Below are positions 1 to 5,679 of a stretch of 25,626 nt of DNA, in pieces. The translations under genes and the position numbers were made by a program. This stretch comes from a virus, in the IMG/VR virus record IMGVR_UViG_3300005581_000114, positions 1 to 25,626 of that record; one strand, 5' to 3'. How positions within the stretch are numbered: position 1 is the stretch's first letter; every line of letters begins with the position of its first letter. The notes under the pieces are model-generated. The model ran no database searches, was not told the DNA's origin, and saw nothing but the letters and a program-made list of their open reading frames with translations.

Positions 1-654
1 CCGAAACCCGTAAACGTAGTGAGCCAGCAGGCTTGTTTGCCAGAACACGGACGGCTTCACGCTCCCCAGTCGCGGCCATTTGCAGCCGTCCACAACGGAC
101 AGCATCGCCTGAAGTTCAGCGACCGTGACAGGAACCGCTTTGACTCGTCTCTGCTCCTCAGTCCGCGGCCTCAGCAGATTGATCGTTGATTTGCTGACCG
201 TCTCCGGCTTCTGCTTCAGCATTCCTGCCCGAACACACGCCCCGGCCAGCTTGCCGATTGAGCACAAAGCCTTGCAAGCCATTGCCGACGAATTGCCCTT
301 TGGCTGCGCCCGCAAAACCTCAGCATAGCTCCGCAGAATCTTTGGCTGCTCGAGCAAGCTCAGCGGCCTGCCACCCACAACTCGATGCTGCGTGCGGCCC
401 CATGCTTCGAACTTGTCGAGTGCAGCTCGGTTGTCTCTGATCGTCTTGATTGACACTCGTTTCTCCAAGTCACTGGCTGACAGCAGCTCGTTGTACAGAT
501 CCACCAAACTCCGGGACTCGATCACTTCCGGTTTTGCAACCTCAATAACTCGCATCTGCGGTTCCGGAAACACCCTCAGAGGCATCTGGCCCACACAACA
601 CGCATCGAACGTAAACTGAAAATCACTGAGAACTGCGGACATTGCATGACTCAC
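1..654 (-). CDS. int: Tyrosine recombinase (phage integrase), N-terminal part, cut by window edge
   Basis: The frame is open for about 218 codons from the start to the left edge with no stop. Residues 45-135 look like a SAM-like core-binding domain of a tyrosine integrase. The visible part ends in the motif YVYGFR, which fits catalytic box I (the Arg of the TGLR-type motif), so the catalytic domain with the other catalytic residues and the Tyr lies outside the window. It would integrate and excise the phage at an att site. I chose GTG at 654 because AGGA lies 8 bases upstream; ATG at 642 is the alternative but has no clear ribosome site. It is the last visible gene of the early operon, separated from the upstream gene by about 60 bp. 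Family assignment is confident; the specific attachment site is unknown. Confidence 0.85.
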   Translation of the reverse strand, partial: MSHAMSAVLSDFQFTFDACCVGQMPLRVFPEPQMRVIEVAKPEVIESRSLVDLYNELLSASDLEKRVSIKTIRDNRAALDKFEAWGRTQHRVVGGRPLSLLEQPKILRSYAEVLRAQPKGNSSAMACKALCSIGKLAGACVRAGMLKQKPETVSKSTINLLRPRTEEQRRVKAVPVTVAELQAMLSVVDGCKWPRLGSVKPSVFWQTSLLAHYVYGFR

Positions 655-659
655 ACAAA

Positions 660-674
660 GATTCCTATGGAATC
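660..674. promoter_or_regulatory. 15-bp palindrome covering the integrase ribosome binding site
   Basis: GATTCC-TAT-GGAATC is a perfect inverted repeat with 6-bp arms and a 3-bp spacer. On the minus strand it contains the AGGA that would serve the GTG start at 654. It could be a protein operator, or a small mRNA hairpin that hides the ribosome site and limits integrase synthesis. Only the symmetry and position are seen; the function is inferred. Confidence 0.35.
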
Positions 675-715
675 ATCCGTGAGGGTTTCGGCGCTCCGTC
701 CGATGTCTTAACCAA

Positions 716-1120
716 TCAACTGACCTTGATATTGAACGCCGCGGCCACTCGGTCAACTGTGCCCTTCAACGGCTTGTTTGGATCCGCCTGAGTGACCTGT
801 TTGGTTTTCTTCTGCATTTCAACCTGGCATTTCGCGACGACTTTTCCGCAATCTGGAAACTGATCCGTTGAGAGTGCTATTTCCAAAATCGCACGGTTCA
901 CAACCTCTGGCGGAAAGATGCTCAGCGTTGCCAACCACGTCTCGAGCTGATGCGTCGTGAACTGTGCTTGATTTTTAAGTGAGCAGAGCCGTGTCAGAGC
1001 CTCGCCAATCTTCGGACGCATCTCGACCGCTTTGGGCAGCAGCGGCGGCGTCGAAGGCTGCGAAGGCGTCTGCATTGGCCTGCTCTCTGGTCGCCGCTGA
1101 ATGTCGTGGTTTTGTGCCAT
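716..1120 (-). CDS. Hypothetical protein, possible helicase loader
   Basis: A 134-residue protein directly downstream of the replication protein, overlapping its 3' end by 146 bases in another frame. The N-terminal 35 residues are Pro/Gln-rich and probably disordered. Residues 60-100 are helical with the pattern FPPEVVNRAILEIA followed by FPDCGKVVAKCQ, which resembles small phage helicase loaders of the G39P type (a fold in which a short helical domain is followed by a disordered tail). Together with its place behind the replication gene this suggests loading of the host or phage helicase at the origin. The start at 1120 has AAGGGAG 11 bases upstream; ATG at 1024 would shorten the unusual overlap to 50 bases. 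Function is inference from weak similarity and context. Confidence 0.6.
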   Translation of the reverse strand: MAQNHDIQRRPESRPMQTPSQPSTPPLLPKAVEMRPKIGEALTRLCSLKNQAQFTTHQLETWLATLSIFPPEVVNRAILEIALSTDQFPDCGKVVAKCQVEMQKKTKQVTQADPNKPLKGTVDRVAAAFNIKVS

Positions 1121-1817
1121 TGCTGTACAAACTCCCTTGCTGATTCCGATTCTGCCACTGGCGGACAGTCGCCCGCCAGTCCTTCATTGGGTTGCGACCA
1201 ACCCGCCAGCCGTTGCTTTCGTAGTAGTCCCAAAAGCTCCTTGCGTCGACCGTGCTTCCAATCTCCTGCACGTAACCGATGATTTGCTGCACTGTCGGTT
1301 TCTCGAATGCCTTGCTGCGATTCTTTGGAGCATTGACCGAAGCCGCATCCTGTTTCACAACAACTGGGACAGTGGACGCATTCGCGTCCTGTGTTTCTGT
1401 ATTACTATTCTTCTCTTCTCTTCTCTTCTCTGGTAACGCTTTTGTAACGCTGTCACCGTTACATTTGCGTTTCACTTCTCGATGCGTTTCCACCCGTTTC
1501 GCTGATAAAGCCCGTGTTTTGCATGAGTTGCCGTTGTGGCGGTCAAAATTGCAAAAGTGAATACCACCCGTAGTGATGTCGAGCCACCCAACTGATTGCA
1601 GTGCGTCCGCGAAACCTGTAACGCAAGAAATGCGATCTAGTAACGCTGATGTAACGCTGGGAGCGTTACCGTCTCGCGTCTGCTGGTCAGCCCAGATCCA
1701 GACCCGCACCAACTTTCCAACAACCGCATCGGGGTCGATTCCGAGCATGTCAGCGATCTGAAACACTTCCGGCTTGTCTGGAGTCGTGTGTTCAATCTTG
1801 ATCCATTGCGAGGCCAT
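975..1817 (-). CDS. Phage replication initiation protein, DnaD/DnaT-like
   Basis: A 280-residue protein with the layout common in phage replication proteins. Residues 1-95 form a winged-helix-like region (ADMLGIDPDAVVGKLVRVWIW), followed by FDRHNGNSCKTRALSAKRV, a signature seen after that domain. A basic, low-complexity linker covers 100-170. Residues 192-225 (SFWDYYESNGWRV, then DWRATVRQWQNR) match the C-terminal motif of DnaD-type primosome proteins. It probably binds the origin and recruits helicase. The gene contains two clusters of GTAACGC repeats that look like the origin itself, as lambda ori lies in gene O. The stop codon of the preceding gene abuts this ATG. A four-copy TTCTC repeat encodes part of the linker, where slippage would break the frame. 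Confidence 0.75.
   Translation of the reverse strand: MASQWIKIEHTTPDKPEVFQIADMLGIDPDAVVGKLVRVWIWADQQTRDGNAPSVTSALLDRISCVTGFADALQSVGWLDITTGGIHFCNFDRHNGNSCKTRALSAKRVETHREVKRKCNGDSVTKALPEKRREEKNSNTETQDANASTVPVVVKQDAASVNAPKNRSKAFEKPTVQQIIGYVQEIGSTVDARSFWDYYESNGWRVGRNPMKDWRATVRQWQNRNQQGSLYSNGTKPRHSAATREQANADAFAAFDAAAAAQSGRDASEDWRGSDTALLT
1408..1430. repeat. Homopyrimidine/homopurine tract, (TTCTC)4 plus a partial unit
   Basis: Four exact TTCTC units (1411-1430) follow a partial TTC, giving a pure pyrimidine run on the plus strand and a pure purine run on the minus strand. It lies 2 bp from the first iteron cluster and inside the replication gene. A strand-asymmetric tract next to iterons is a feature of lambda-type origins, where it helps duplex opening; here that role is inferred. 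Confidence 0.5.
1433..1462. repeat. Iteron cluster 1 (three GTAACG-type elements, 11-bp period)
   Basis: GTAACGCT occurs at 1433-1440 and again at 1444-1451, then an inverted copy with one mismatch (ACCGTTAC) lies at 1455-1462. Starts are exactly 11 bp apart, so all three sites face the same side of the helix. It is likely a binding array for the replication protein encoded by the surrounding gene. Confidence 0.6.
1618..1669. repeat. Iteron cluster 2 (four GTAACGC elements, 11/22-bp period)
   Basis: GTAACGCA at 1618, GTAACGCT at 1640 and 1651, and an exact inverted copy AGCGTTAC at 1662-1669. Starts are separated by 22, 11 and 11 bp. The last two elements form a perfect palindrome with 8-bp arms and a 3-bp spacer. 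Cluster 1 repeats the same direct-direct-inverted order about 207 bp away. With cluster 1 this is the best replication origin candidate in the window. Confidence 0.6.
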
Positions 1818-2099
1818 TTACTCATCATCCCCGAAAAGATTTCTTTGCGCGACCAAAGGTTTCTTTGCCTCTGGCTGCTCCGTAATCCACGCCTGGAGCT
1901 CCTCCCACGTCTTGACTGGAAGGCTGCTCCTGTGGACCAATGCAGATCCATCACGAGCCGCCAGCCAGAATTCTTCTGTCTCGCCCTGGCGTTCTCCTGT
2001 GACAAGCGAGCAAGTGCCGAGCGTACCGTGGATGATTCCCCGGTCTTGTGCGGTAAAACCGAGCGTCTTCAGCCAGTAAAGTCGTTGGTTGTGGCTCAT
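1818..2099 (-). CDS. Hypothetical protein
   Basis: A 93-residue protein of unknown function between a 65-residue gene and the replication gene. The start overlaps the stop of the upstream gene by one base (TGATG), and its own TAA touches the ATG of the replication gene, so translation is probably coupled. There is no membrane segment or recognisable motif; the middle is rich in Trp (FWLAARDG, KTWEELQAWI) and the C-terminus is short and acidic. The context suggests an accessory role in replication or recombination, but nothing in the sequence shows this. Confidence 0.65.
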   Translation of the reverse strand: MSHNQRLYWLKTLGFTAQDRGIIHGTLGTCSLVTGERQGETEEFWLAARDGSALVHRSSLPVKTWEELQAWITEQPEAKKPLVAQRNLFGDDE

Positions 2100-2296
2100 C
2101 AGAACTCCTTGTGCCCGTCCCAGGCTTTGAGATCGTCATCATTGCCAGCCGTCTCGCTTACCGGCTGATGCTTCTTCCGGCCGAACTCAATCGCTTCTTG
2201 AATCTGCCCGATCGGCAATCGTTCCACGTGAGCAGGCATTTGATAGCCATAGATTGCGTACCACTCATCGTGGAATCGCGTTTTGCGTTTGGTCAT
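2099..2296 (-). CDS. Small hypothetical protein
   Basis: A 65-residue charged, soluble protein with a basic N-terminus (MTKRKTRFHDEW). It shares a 4-base ATGA overlap with the upstream gene and a 1-base overlap with the downstream one. No known domain is visible. It is accepted as a gene because of its place in an unbroken chain of overlapping early genes. Confidence 0.6.
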   Translation of the reverse strand: MTKRKTRFHDEWYAIYGYQMPAHVERLPIGQIQEAIEFGRKKHQPVSETAGNDDDLKAWDGHKEF

Positions 2297-2502
2297 CGAA
2301 TCACCTCCACGCCTTTGACCTTTGCCCTCAGCAACGCAGGCTCTTTCGGATGTCGCAGAATTACTTCCTCGCAGTCCTCAAATTCTGCAGCCTGTGCAGC
2401 GTTCAGGGATGCACGAAGAACGATCAGGTAATCAACTGGCTTGTCTGATGGCCGCTGCGATAACTCCACGTTGCCATCCGGGCCGATGGTGATGCCGCTC
2501 AT
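2293..2502 (-). CDS. Small hypothetical protein
   Basis: A 69-residue protein starting in an ATGA overlap with the stop of the putative annealing-protein gene. Residues 22-65 suggest an alpha/beta fold (VDYLIVLRASLNAAQAAEF, then EEVILRHP). No catalytic motif or membrane segment is seen. Coupling to the recombination gene suggests a partner or modulator, which is only an inference from position. Confidence 0.6.
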   Translation of the reverse strand: MSGITIGPDGNVELSQRPSDKPVDYLIVLRASLNAAQAAEFEDCEEVILRHPKEPALLRAKVKGVEVIR

Positions 2503-3461
2503 GCTGCACCGCCTTTCAGCTCCGCTTGCCGAGCCTGATAGTATGGCCGCACCAGTGACAGCACTTGCTGACTGACGCTGGCTTTCATCGCCGCCAATTC
2601 CTTACCGGCCTCCTCAAGCTTCTCCTGAGTCCTTGCCGCTGCAATCTCATTCCAGACCGATTCCACAAACGTTAGCTGGTCCGGATTGTCACCGAGAATC
2701 TTCCGGATGCGGGTCAGCGAAGGTTCGTGCTTTTCGGTTTCTGATGGCTCAGGCTCGACCGCCACTGGCTGTCGAGGCTCCTCAATCAGCATCGTCTGCG
2801 GCATAACTTCCACTTCGTCCGCCTGATCATCATTCAGAATCGGTGAGACCTTCGTCCACAAAGCCTTCAGAAGCTGCCTGCGGCCCTTGGCAGTGATTCC
2901 CGCCACATTGTCCGACTCATAGCCCGGCAGCCCCAAGGCCATCGCCCCACAGAACTCCACCGCGTATTCCTTGCCACCGTAGGAGCAGGACGCCTTGCCT
3001 TCGACTCTCCAGATTTTCTTGCCTGACTTTCCAAGCGGCACGAACTCAGGATGCCCAACCGAAACCTCTGGCACAATTCCAAGATGAGCAAACAGCGTGC
3101 GAAAGCCTGCTTCCTTCGTGTAGAGCTTTCCGCCGCCCTTGCCGCCGAACACGGCAAACTGATCATCGCCAGGACAGAACCCGCTGAGGATGGCAATCGC
3201 ACAAACCCTGATTCGATCTTCGTCCGTTGGATTATTGGCGAGTTCAACCATGTTGATTCGTGGATCAGTCATCCGCAGCAGACGGGCTTTGATGTTCTCA
3301 TCGGTCAGCGATTCGATTAACTGAATGCGAGCCTCTGCCATCGCAAACGCCGCGTTGATTCGTGATCCATTCTTTGCTGCGTCAATCAGTTCGTTCCGGC
3401 TTGCGTCAATTCGCGTGAGCCAGTCTCCGACCGTGTTGGTTGTAGTAGTGATCGTGCCCAT
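2499..3461 (-). CDS. Putative RecT-like single-strand annealing protein
   Basis: A 320-residue protein in the recombination/replication block. Residues 65-205 carry a pattern seen in RecT/Bet-type annealing proteins: a helical start (VCAIAILSGF), a beta-rich core with KLYTKEAGFRTLFAHLGI at 112-129, a strand pair around 150-168, and a basic helix KGRRQLLKALW at 192-202 in the place of the usual KARTKALGRAL helix. The C-terminal 100 residues are a charged linker and a helical tail. Such proteins anneal ssDNA during phage recombination. The start has GAGG 10 bases upstream, although it overlaps the preceding gene by 76 bases. Similarity is weak, so another ssDNA-binding role (Erf or Rad52-like) is possible. 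A nuclease partner is not obvious nearby. Confidence 0.5.
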   Translation of the reverse strand: MGTITTTTNTVGDWLTRIDASRNELIDAAKNGSRINAAFAMAEARIQLIESLTDENIKARLLRMTDPRINMVELANNPTDEDRIRVCAIAILSGFCPGDDQFAVFGGKGGGKLYTKEAGFRTLFAHLGIVPEVSVGHPEFVPLGKSGKKIWRVEGKASCSYGGKEYAVEFCGAMALGLPGYESDNVAGITAKGRRQLLKALWTKVSPILNDDQADEVEVMPQTMLIEEPRQPVAVEPEPSETEKHEPSLTRIRKILGDNPDQLTFVESVWNEIAAARTQEKLEEAGKELAAMKASVSQQVLSLVRPYYQARQAELKGGAA

Positions 3462-3781
3462 TGTCTTATTGCCTCGATTTCTAAAAAGATTGTTTCGTCG
3501 GTTAATTGTTCAGCGAGCACCTGCACTCGCTGTTCTGATTTGTGCTTCTCAATGTCTCGTTTTGCCTTCTCAATCCTCGCCCGCCACATCGGATGAGTGA
3601 TCGGCTTTCGTTCGTCGTCGCGATATCGTGCGTAAGCATCGACAACGTCATACGTTCCAAGCCCGAGCCAATACGAGTCTCCGGCCGTCGCTCCGCAACT
3701 GCGCTCATTCATGTACCGCCGATTGATGTGCTCACGGTATTCGTGCGACGGCGTAAAACTAATGCAGATAACCTCACTCAT
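3386..3781 (-). CDS. Hypothetical protein
   Basis: A 131-residue protein that starts in an ATGA overlap with the stop of the RuvC-like gene and overlaps the next gene by 76 bases. Residues 85-120 are predicted helical and charged (ARIEKAKRDIEKHKSEQRVQ). The first 60 residues contain many aromatics. No domain is recognised. The codon-coupled start and the neighbouring recombination genes support it being real; its role is unknown. Confidence 0.6.
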   Translation of the reverse strand: MSEVICISFTPSHEYREHINRRYMNERSCGATAGDSYWLGLGTYDVVDAYARYRDDERKPITHPMWRARIEKAKRDIEKHKSEQRVQVLAEQLTDETIFLEIEAIRQWARSLLQPTRSETGSRELTQAGTN

Positions 3782-4221
3782 CGCCCGTTCCTGATCTGCC
3801 TGCAGAACTCGGCAATCAGCAAAGCATCAGCATTAGCGTGAGTGATCTTCACCAATGGCCAGAGCCGCTGTGCAGCCGCCTTACTCACGTTCTTGTTGCC
3901 CTTTGTTAAGCATCGCATGTGCTTCTGCCAAATCTGTGGTCGATACGATTCGTAAGGCACTTGCAACGCTGTCAGGATGCCGATCAGGAAGCCAAATGAC
4001 TTGCCAAATTTGAACGTAGACGATACGCCCTGCTTTGGCATTGCGTTGACTTGCTCGATTACTGCTGCCAGTTCATGCGACGAAGCCAACTCACGAATCC
4101 AGTTTGCCAGTTCGTGTTCTGTGCTGTCGTTCTTGATCCAGCAAACATTGCCTGAGCCGAAGACGACTGCGATTGCACCGGATGCTCCGGGGTCAATTCC
4201 AATCCATGCTGGTGGTTTCAT
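3778..4221 (-). CDS. RuvC-like Holliday junction resolvase
   Basis: A 147-residue RNase H-fold nuclease. The first strand carries IGIDPGASGAIA with D10, the second acidic residue is E56 in AAVIEQV, and the C-terminal helix has HANADALLIAEF with D132; these match the metal-binding acidic residues of RuvC. The run NAMPKQGVSSTFKFGKSFG is typical of phage RuvC homologues. The length is slightly shorter than cellular RuvC (about 170). It probably resolves branched DNA during replication and packaging. It is coupled by 4-base overlaps to both neighbours. No RuvA or RuvB is seen, as is usual for phages. Confidence 0.85.
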   Translation of the reverse strand: MKPPAWIGIDPGASGAIAVVFGSGNVCWIKNDSTEHELANWIRELASSHELAAVIEQVNAMPKQGVSSTFKFGKSFGFLIGILTALQVPYESYRPQIWQKHMRCLTKGNKNVSKAAAQRLWPLVKITHANADALLIAEFCRQIRNGR

Positions 4222-4454
4222 CCCTGCCCCCTCAAAACGCCGCTGCCACTCGGAAGCATCCGCGTTGAATAAACCTTATCTTCCTTCACCCATGTCCCGC
4301 ACGGATCGACCGGACCTGCTGCAATCTTCTCAGCGAGGATCTCGGCCTGTATCCGCTTTTGCTCTGCGATCTCTTCCGCGCTTGGATACTCCTGCGGAAA
4401 GTATCGGCCCGTTGTGTTCAATTTTGCGTCTGCCCGCTTAGTCGATCCTGTCAT
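4218..4454 (-). CDS. Small hypothetical protein
   Basis: A 78-residue charged protein with a helical, Glu/Lys/Ala-rich centre (AEEIAEQKRIQAEILAEKIA, about residues 26-45). It overlaps csrA upstream and the RuvC-like gene downstream by ATGA. No domain or membrane segment is seen. Real by context; function unknown. Confidence 0.6.
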   Translation of the reverse strand: MTGSTKRADAKLNTTGRYFPQEYPSAEEIAEQKRIQAEILAEKIAAGPVDPCGTWVKEDKVYSTRMLPSGSGVLRGQG

Positions 4455-4720
4455 GATTTCCTCCGCATCAGTTCGCCTGGGAGTCGTTCGCCAATTCGGA
4501 TCACTGGCACGAGCGGAGCAATCGGAAACGCCTCCGGATTGAAGCCAGTTTCCTGAATCGCGTCGTGAATCTCCTTGCGATCAATCCGCACGTTCTTAGA
4601 TGCTGTAAAGCCGAACCGTGCGTGGTTAGTTCCGATGGTGTCAACCAGCTTGACGACGATCGTTTCCTCTCCGACCGTGATGATAATTTCTTCTGATACG
4701 GCACGTCTGAGCACTAGCAT
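4451..4720 (-). CDS. csrA: CsrA-family RNA-binding translational regulator, phage-encoded
   Basis: An 89-residue protein whose first 55 residues follow CsrA/RsmA closely: MLVLRRAVSEEIIITVGEET, then strands ending in the signature VRIDRKEIHDAI. L4, R6 and R48 stand where CsrA has L4, R6 and R44, the residues that contact RNA. CsrA dimers bind GGA motifs in mRNA leaders and block or promote translation. Compared with the usual 60-70 residues it has a short insertion (TIGTNHARFGF region) and a 30-residue C-terminal tail ending in Arg/Lys. The start has AAAGGA about 9 bases upstream, itself part of an ANGGA-type CsrA site, so self-repression is possible. A highly structured leader lies just upstream. 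It may control phage or host mRNAs; the targets are unknown. Confidence 0.85.
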   Translation of the reverse strand: MLVLRRAVSEEIIITVGEETIVVKLVDTIGTNHARFGFTASKNVRIDRKEIHDAIQETGFNPEAFPIAPLVPVIRIGERLPGELMRRKS

Positions 4721-4746
4721 TTTGAAGTCCTTTCATTGAGTAAAAA

Positions 4747-4806
4747 CCTGCGAACAGTCTCGGCATGACTGCTAAGAATGCCGAACCCTTGGTGACTGTT
4801 CGCAGG
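4747..4806 (-). terminator. Nested stem-loop followed by TTTTT, 26 bp before csrA
   Basis: A perfect 12-bp outer stem (CCTGCGAACAGT with ACTGTTCGCAGG) encloses a 7-bp inner stem (TCGGCAT with ATGCCGA at 4760-4766/4778-4784). The two are separated by one base on one side and ten on the other. On the minus strand it is followed at once by TTTTTA, so it can act as an intrinsic terminator or attenuator before csrA. It could also be the 3' end of a small RNA. Confidence 0.6.
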
Positions 4807-4814
4807 AGTACAAT

Positions 4815-4888
4815 TCAGAGCCTGCTGGCCTTCATTGGCTTGCGGGGGCCAGCCGTTGAAAATCATTTTTCAATGCAGCAGGCTCTGA
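4815..4888. ncRNA. Candidate structured RNA element: three-way junction
   Basis: A perfect 13-bp outer stem (TCAGAGCCTGCTG at 4815-4827 with its complement at 4876-4888) encloses two hairpins: a GC-rich one (CTGGCC/GGCCAG, 4825-4852, with alternative pairings) and TTGAAAA-TCAT-TTTTCAA at 4856-4873. It lies between the 46-residue membrane-protein gene and csrA and contains no plausible gene. Strand is not certain; the minus strand is expected from the operon. Pairing is seen; being an RNA element is inferred. Confidence 0.45.
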
Positions 4889-4899
4889 GGGAGTAAAAT

Positions 4900-4923
4900 C
4901 CGGTGAACCCTCGCTCTCGCCGG
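4900..4923. other. Third small hairpin of the csrA leader
   Basis: CCGGTGA pairs with TCGCCGG (7 bp including one G-T wobble, 10-base loop), directly after the stop of the membrane-protein gene on the minus strand. With the two larger structures it fills almost all of the 4721-4923 interval. Each structure is bordered by an AGTA on the plus strand. Confidence 0.3.
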
Positions 4924-5064
4924 TTAGTAAGTTGGTGGGTAGTTGTCTCTCGCCCACTTGTTGCCACGCCTGATCTGGCTTCGCTCGTCAGCGAGTTGCG
5001 ATGATCCAGCCGCAAACCACGCCAACACGATCAGTAACGCCGTTGCGATAATTTCATTGAGCAT
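4924..5064 (-). CDS. 46-residue single-span membrane protein
   Basis: A small gene with a strong ribosome site (AAAGGAG, 8 bases before ATG at 5064) and an 11-base overlap with the upstream gene. Residues 4-19 form a hydrophobic helix (EIIATALLIVLAWFAAG), followed by a charged 26-residue tail (ADERSQIRRGNKWARD) ending in PPTY. It is likely anchored in the inner membrane with a short soluble tail. It does not resemble a full holin and has no lipobox Cys. It could be an early host-takeover, exclusion or lysis-timing peptide; the sequence does not decide. Confidence 0.6.
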   Translation of the reverse strand: MLNEIIATALLIVLAWFAAGSSQLADERSQIRRGNKWARDNYPPTY

Positions 5065-5356
5065 TTACCAGTCTCCTTTGCTTTGCCGCCTCGACATGAG
5101 CGTCCTGAGCTTTTTTGATTCGCTCCCGAGCCATCTCACGACGCAGGCATCCGCATGATTTCGTTCCGCCACTCTGAATGCGTGAACGATGGGTGTCAAA
5201 AATCTCACCGCATGAACAACGGCACCGCCAAACCTGATACCCGCCTGCGTTGTCCCATTTTGAGACTGTAAACATGTAACGGATCACCGTGAGCCGCGAC
5301 CCTGCTGGCGGGATCGGTGGTGTTCTTTTTTGCGGTCGTCCGACGCTTGCTGTCAT
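5054..5356 (-). CDS. Small zinc-binding phage protein (SCGCL motif)
   Basis: A 100-residue protein with a Cys cluster: WRCRCSCGEIFDTHRSRI followed by SGGTKSCGCLRRE. The pattern C-x-C-x-CG ... SCGCL is frequent in small phage proteins and next to AP2/HNH modules, and probably binds zinc and nucleic acid. No nuclease residues follow, so it is not a complete homing endonuclease. I chose ATG at 5356 because it forms an ATGA overlap with the upstream stop; a longer reading would invade the upstream gene by 70 bases. A regulatory DNA- or RNA-binding role is likely but not shown. Confidence 0.7.
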   Translation of the reverse strand: MTASVGRPQKRTPPIPPAGSRLTVIRYMFTVSKWDNAGGYQVWRCRCSCGEIFDTHRSRIQSGGTKSCGCLRREMARERIKKAQDAHVEAAKQRRLVNAQ

Positions 5357-5679
5357 GTCTGCTCCTTTGCTGTGAATGTCATCGCTGACTTGCCAGTCAG
5401 CCGACACTGCCTTTCGCCGCACTCAAATGCCAAGCCTCGCTTAACCAGATCAAGCATCCGTTTGCGGTACGTATCCTCCATGCCAGTACATCGCCGCGAT
5501 GTCTCCTGTGCCGCCTCCCGTGCTGTGACTGGCTGGCTCAGTGCCCGCAGAACGGCCCACAACTCTTGCTGATATCGCGGAAGTTCTTTTTCCGCCACAG
5601 CAGCACTTTGCTGCGAAGTAGTTGGGTCAGACTTACGGCTGATCTTTGCGGGGGTGTCGAAGAGGGTTTTCTGTATCAC
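5353..5679 (-). CDS. Winged-helix DNA-binding protein
   Basis: A 108-residue protein with the plan of a family of phage winged-helix proteins: RKSDPTTSQQSA near the N-terminus, a helical region QQELWAVLRAL, the HTH TAREAAQETSR, then RKRMLDLVKRGLAFECGER (recognition helix and wing) and CRLTGKSAMTF at the end. It probably binds phage or host promoters. It starts with GTG in a 4-base overlap with the upstream gene. It is one of three small nucleic-acid-binding proteins at the head of the early operon and a possible ligand for the TGATATCA sites, though nothing proves this. Confidence 0.65.
   Translation of the reverse strand: MIQKTLFDTPAKISRKSDPTTSQQSAAVAEKELPRYQQELWAVLRALSQPVTAREAAQETSRRCTGMEDTYRKRMLDLVKRGLAFECGERQCRLTGKSAMTFTAKEQT

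Noticed and set aside
125-619. Plus-strand open frames in the first 620 bases
   Set aside because: They are antisense to the integrase frame, which is open to the edge on the minus strand and has family motifs. No plus-strand frame in the window has a plausible product or coupling.
4747-4888. Integron attC sites or transposon ends
   Set aside because: Nested inverted repeats with a bulge resemble attC, but the core motifs RYYYAAC and GTTRRRY are absent, there is no integron integrase, and there are no target duplications.
4747-4923. CsrB/RsmZ-like sponge RNA for CsrA
   Set aside because: Such RNAs have many GGA motifs in loops. Only one GGA is found on the minus strand in this region and two on the plus strand, none in a clear loop array.
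5054-5356. Homing endonuclease (HNH/AP2)
   Set aside because: Only the zinc-binding SCGCL part is present; no HNH or GIY-YIG catalytic residues follow.
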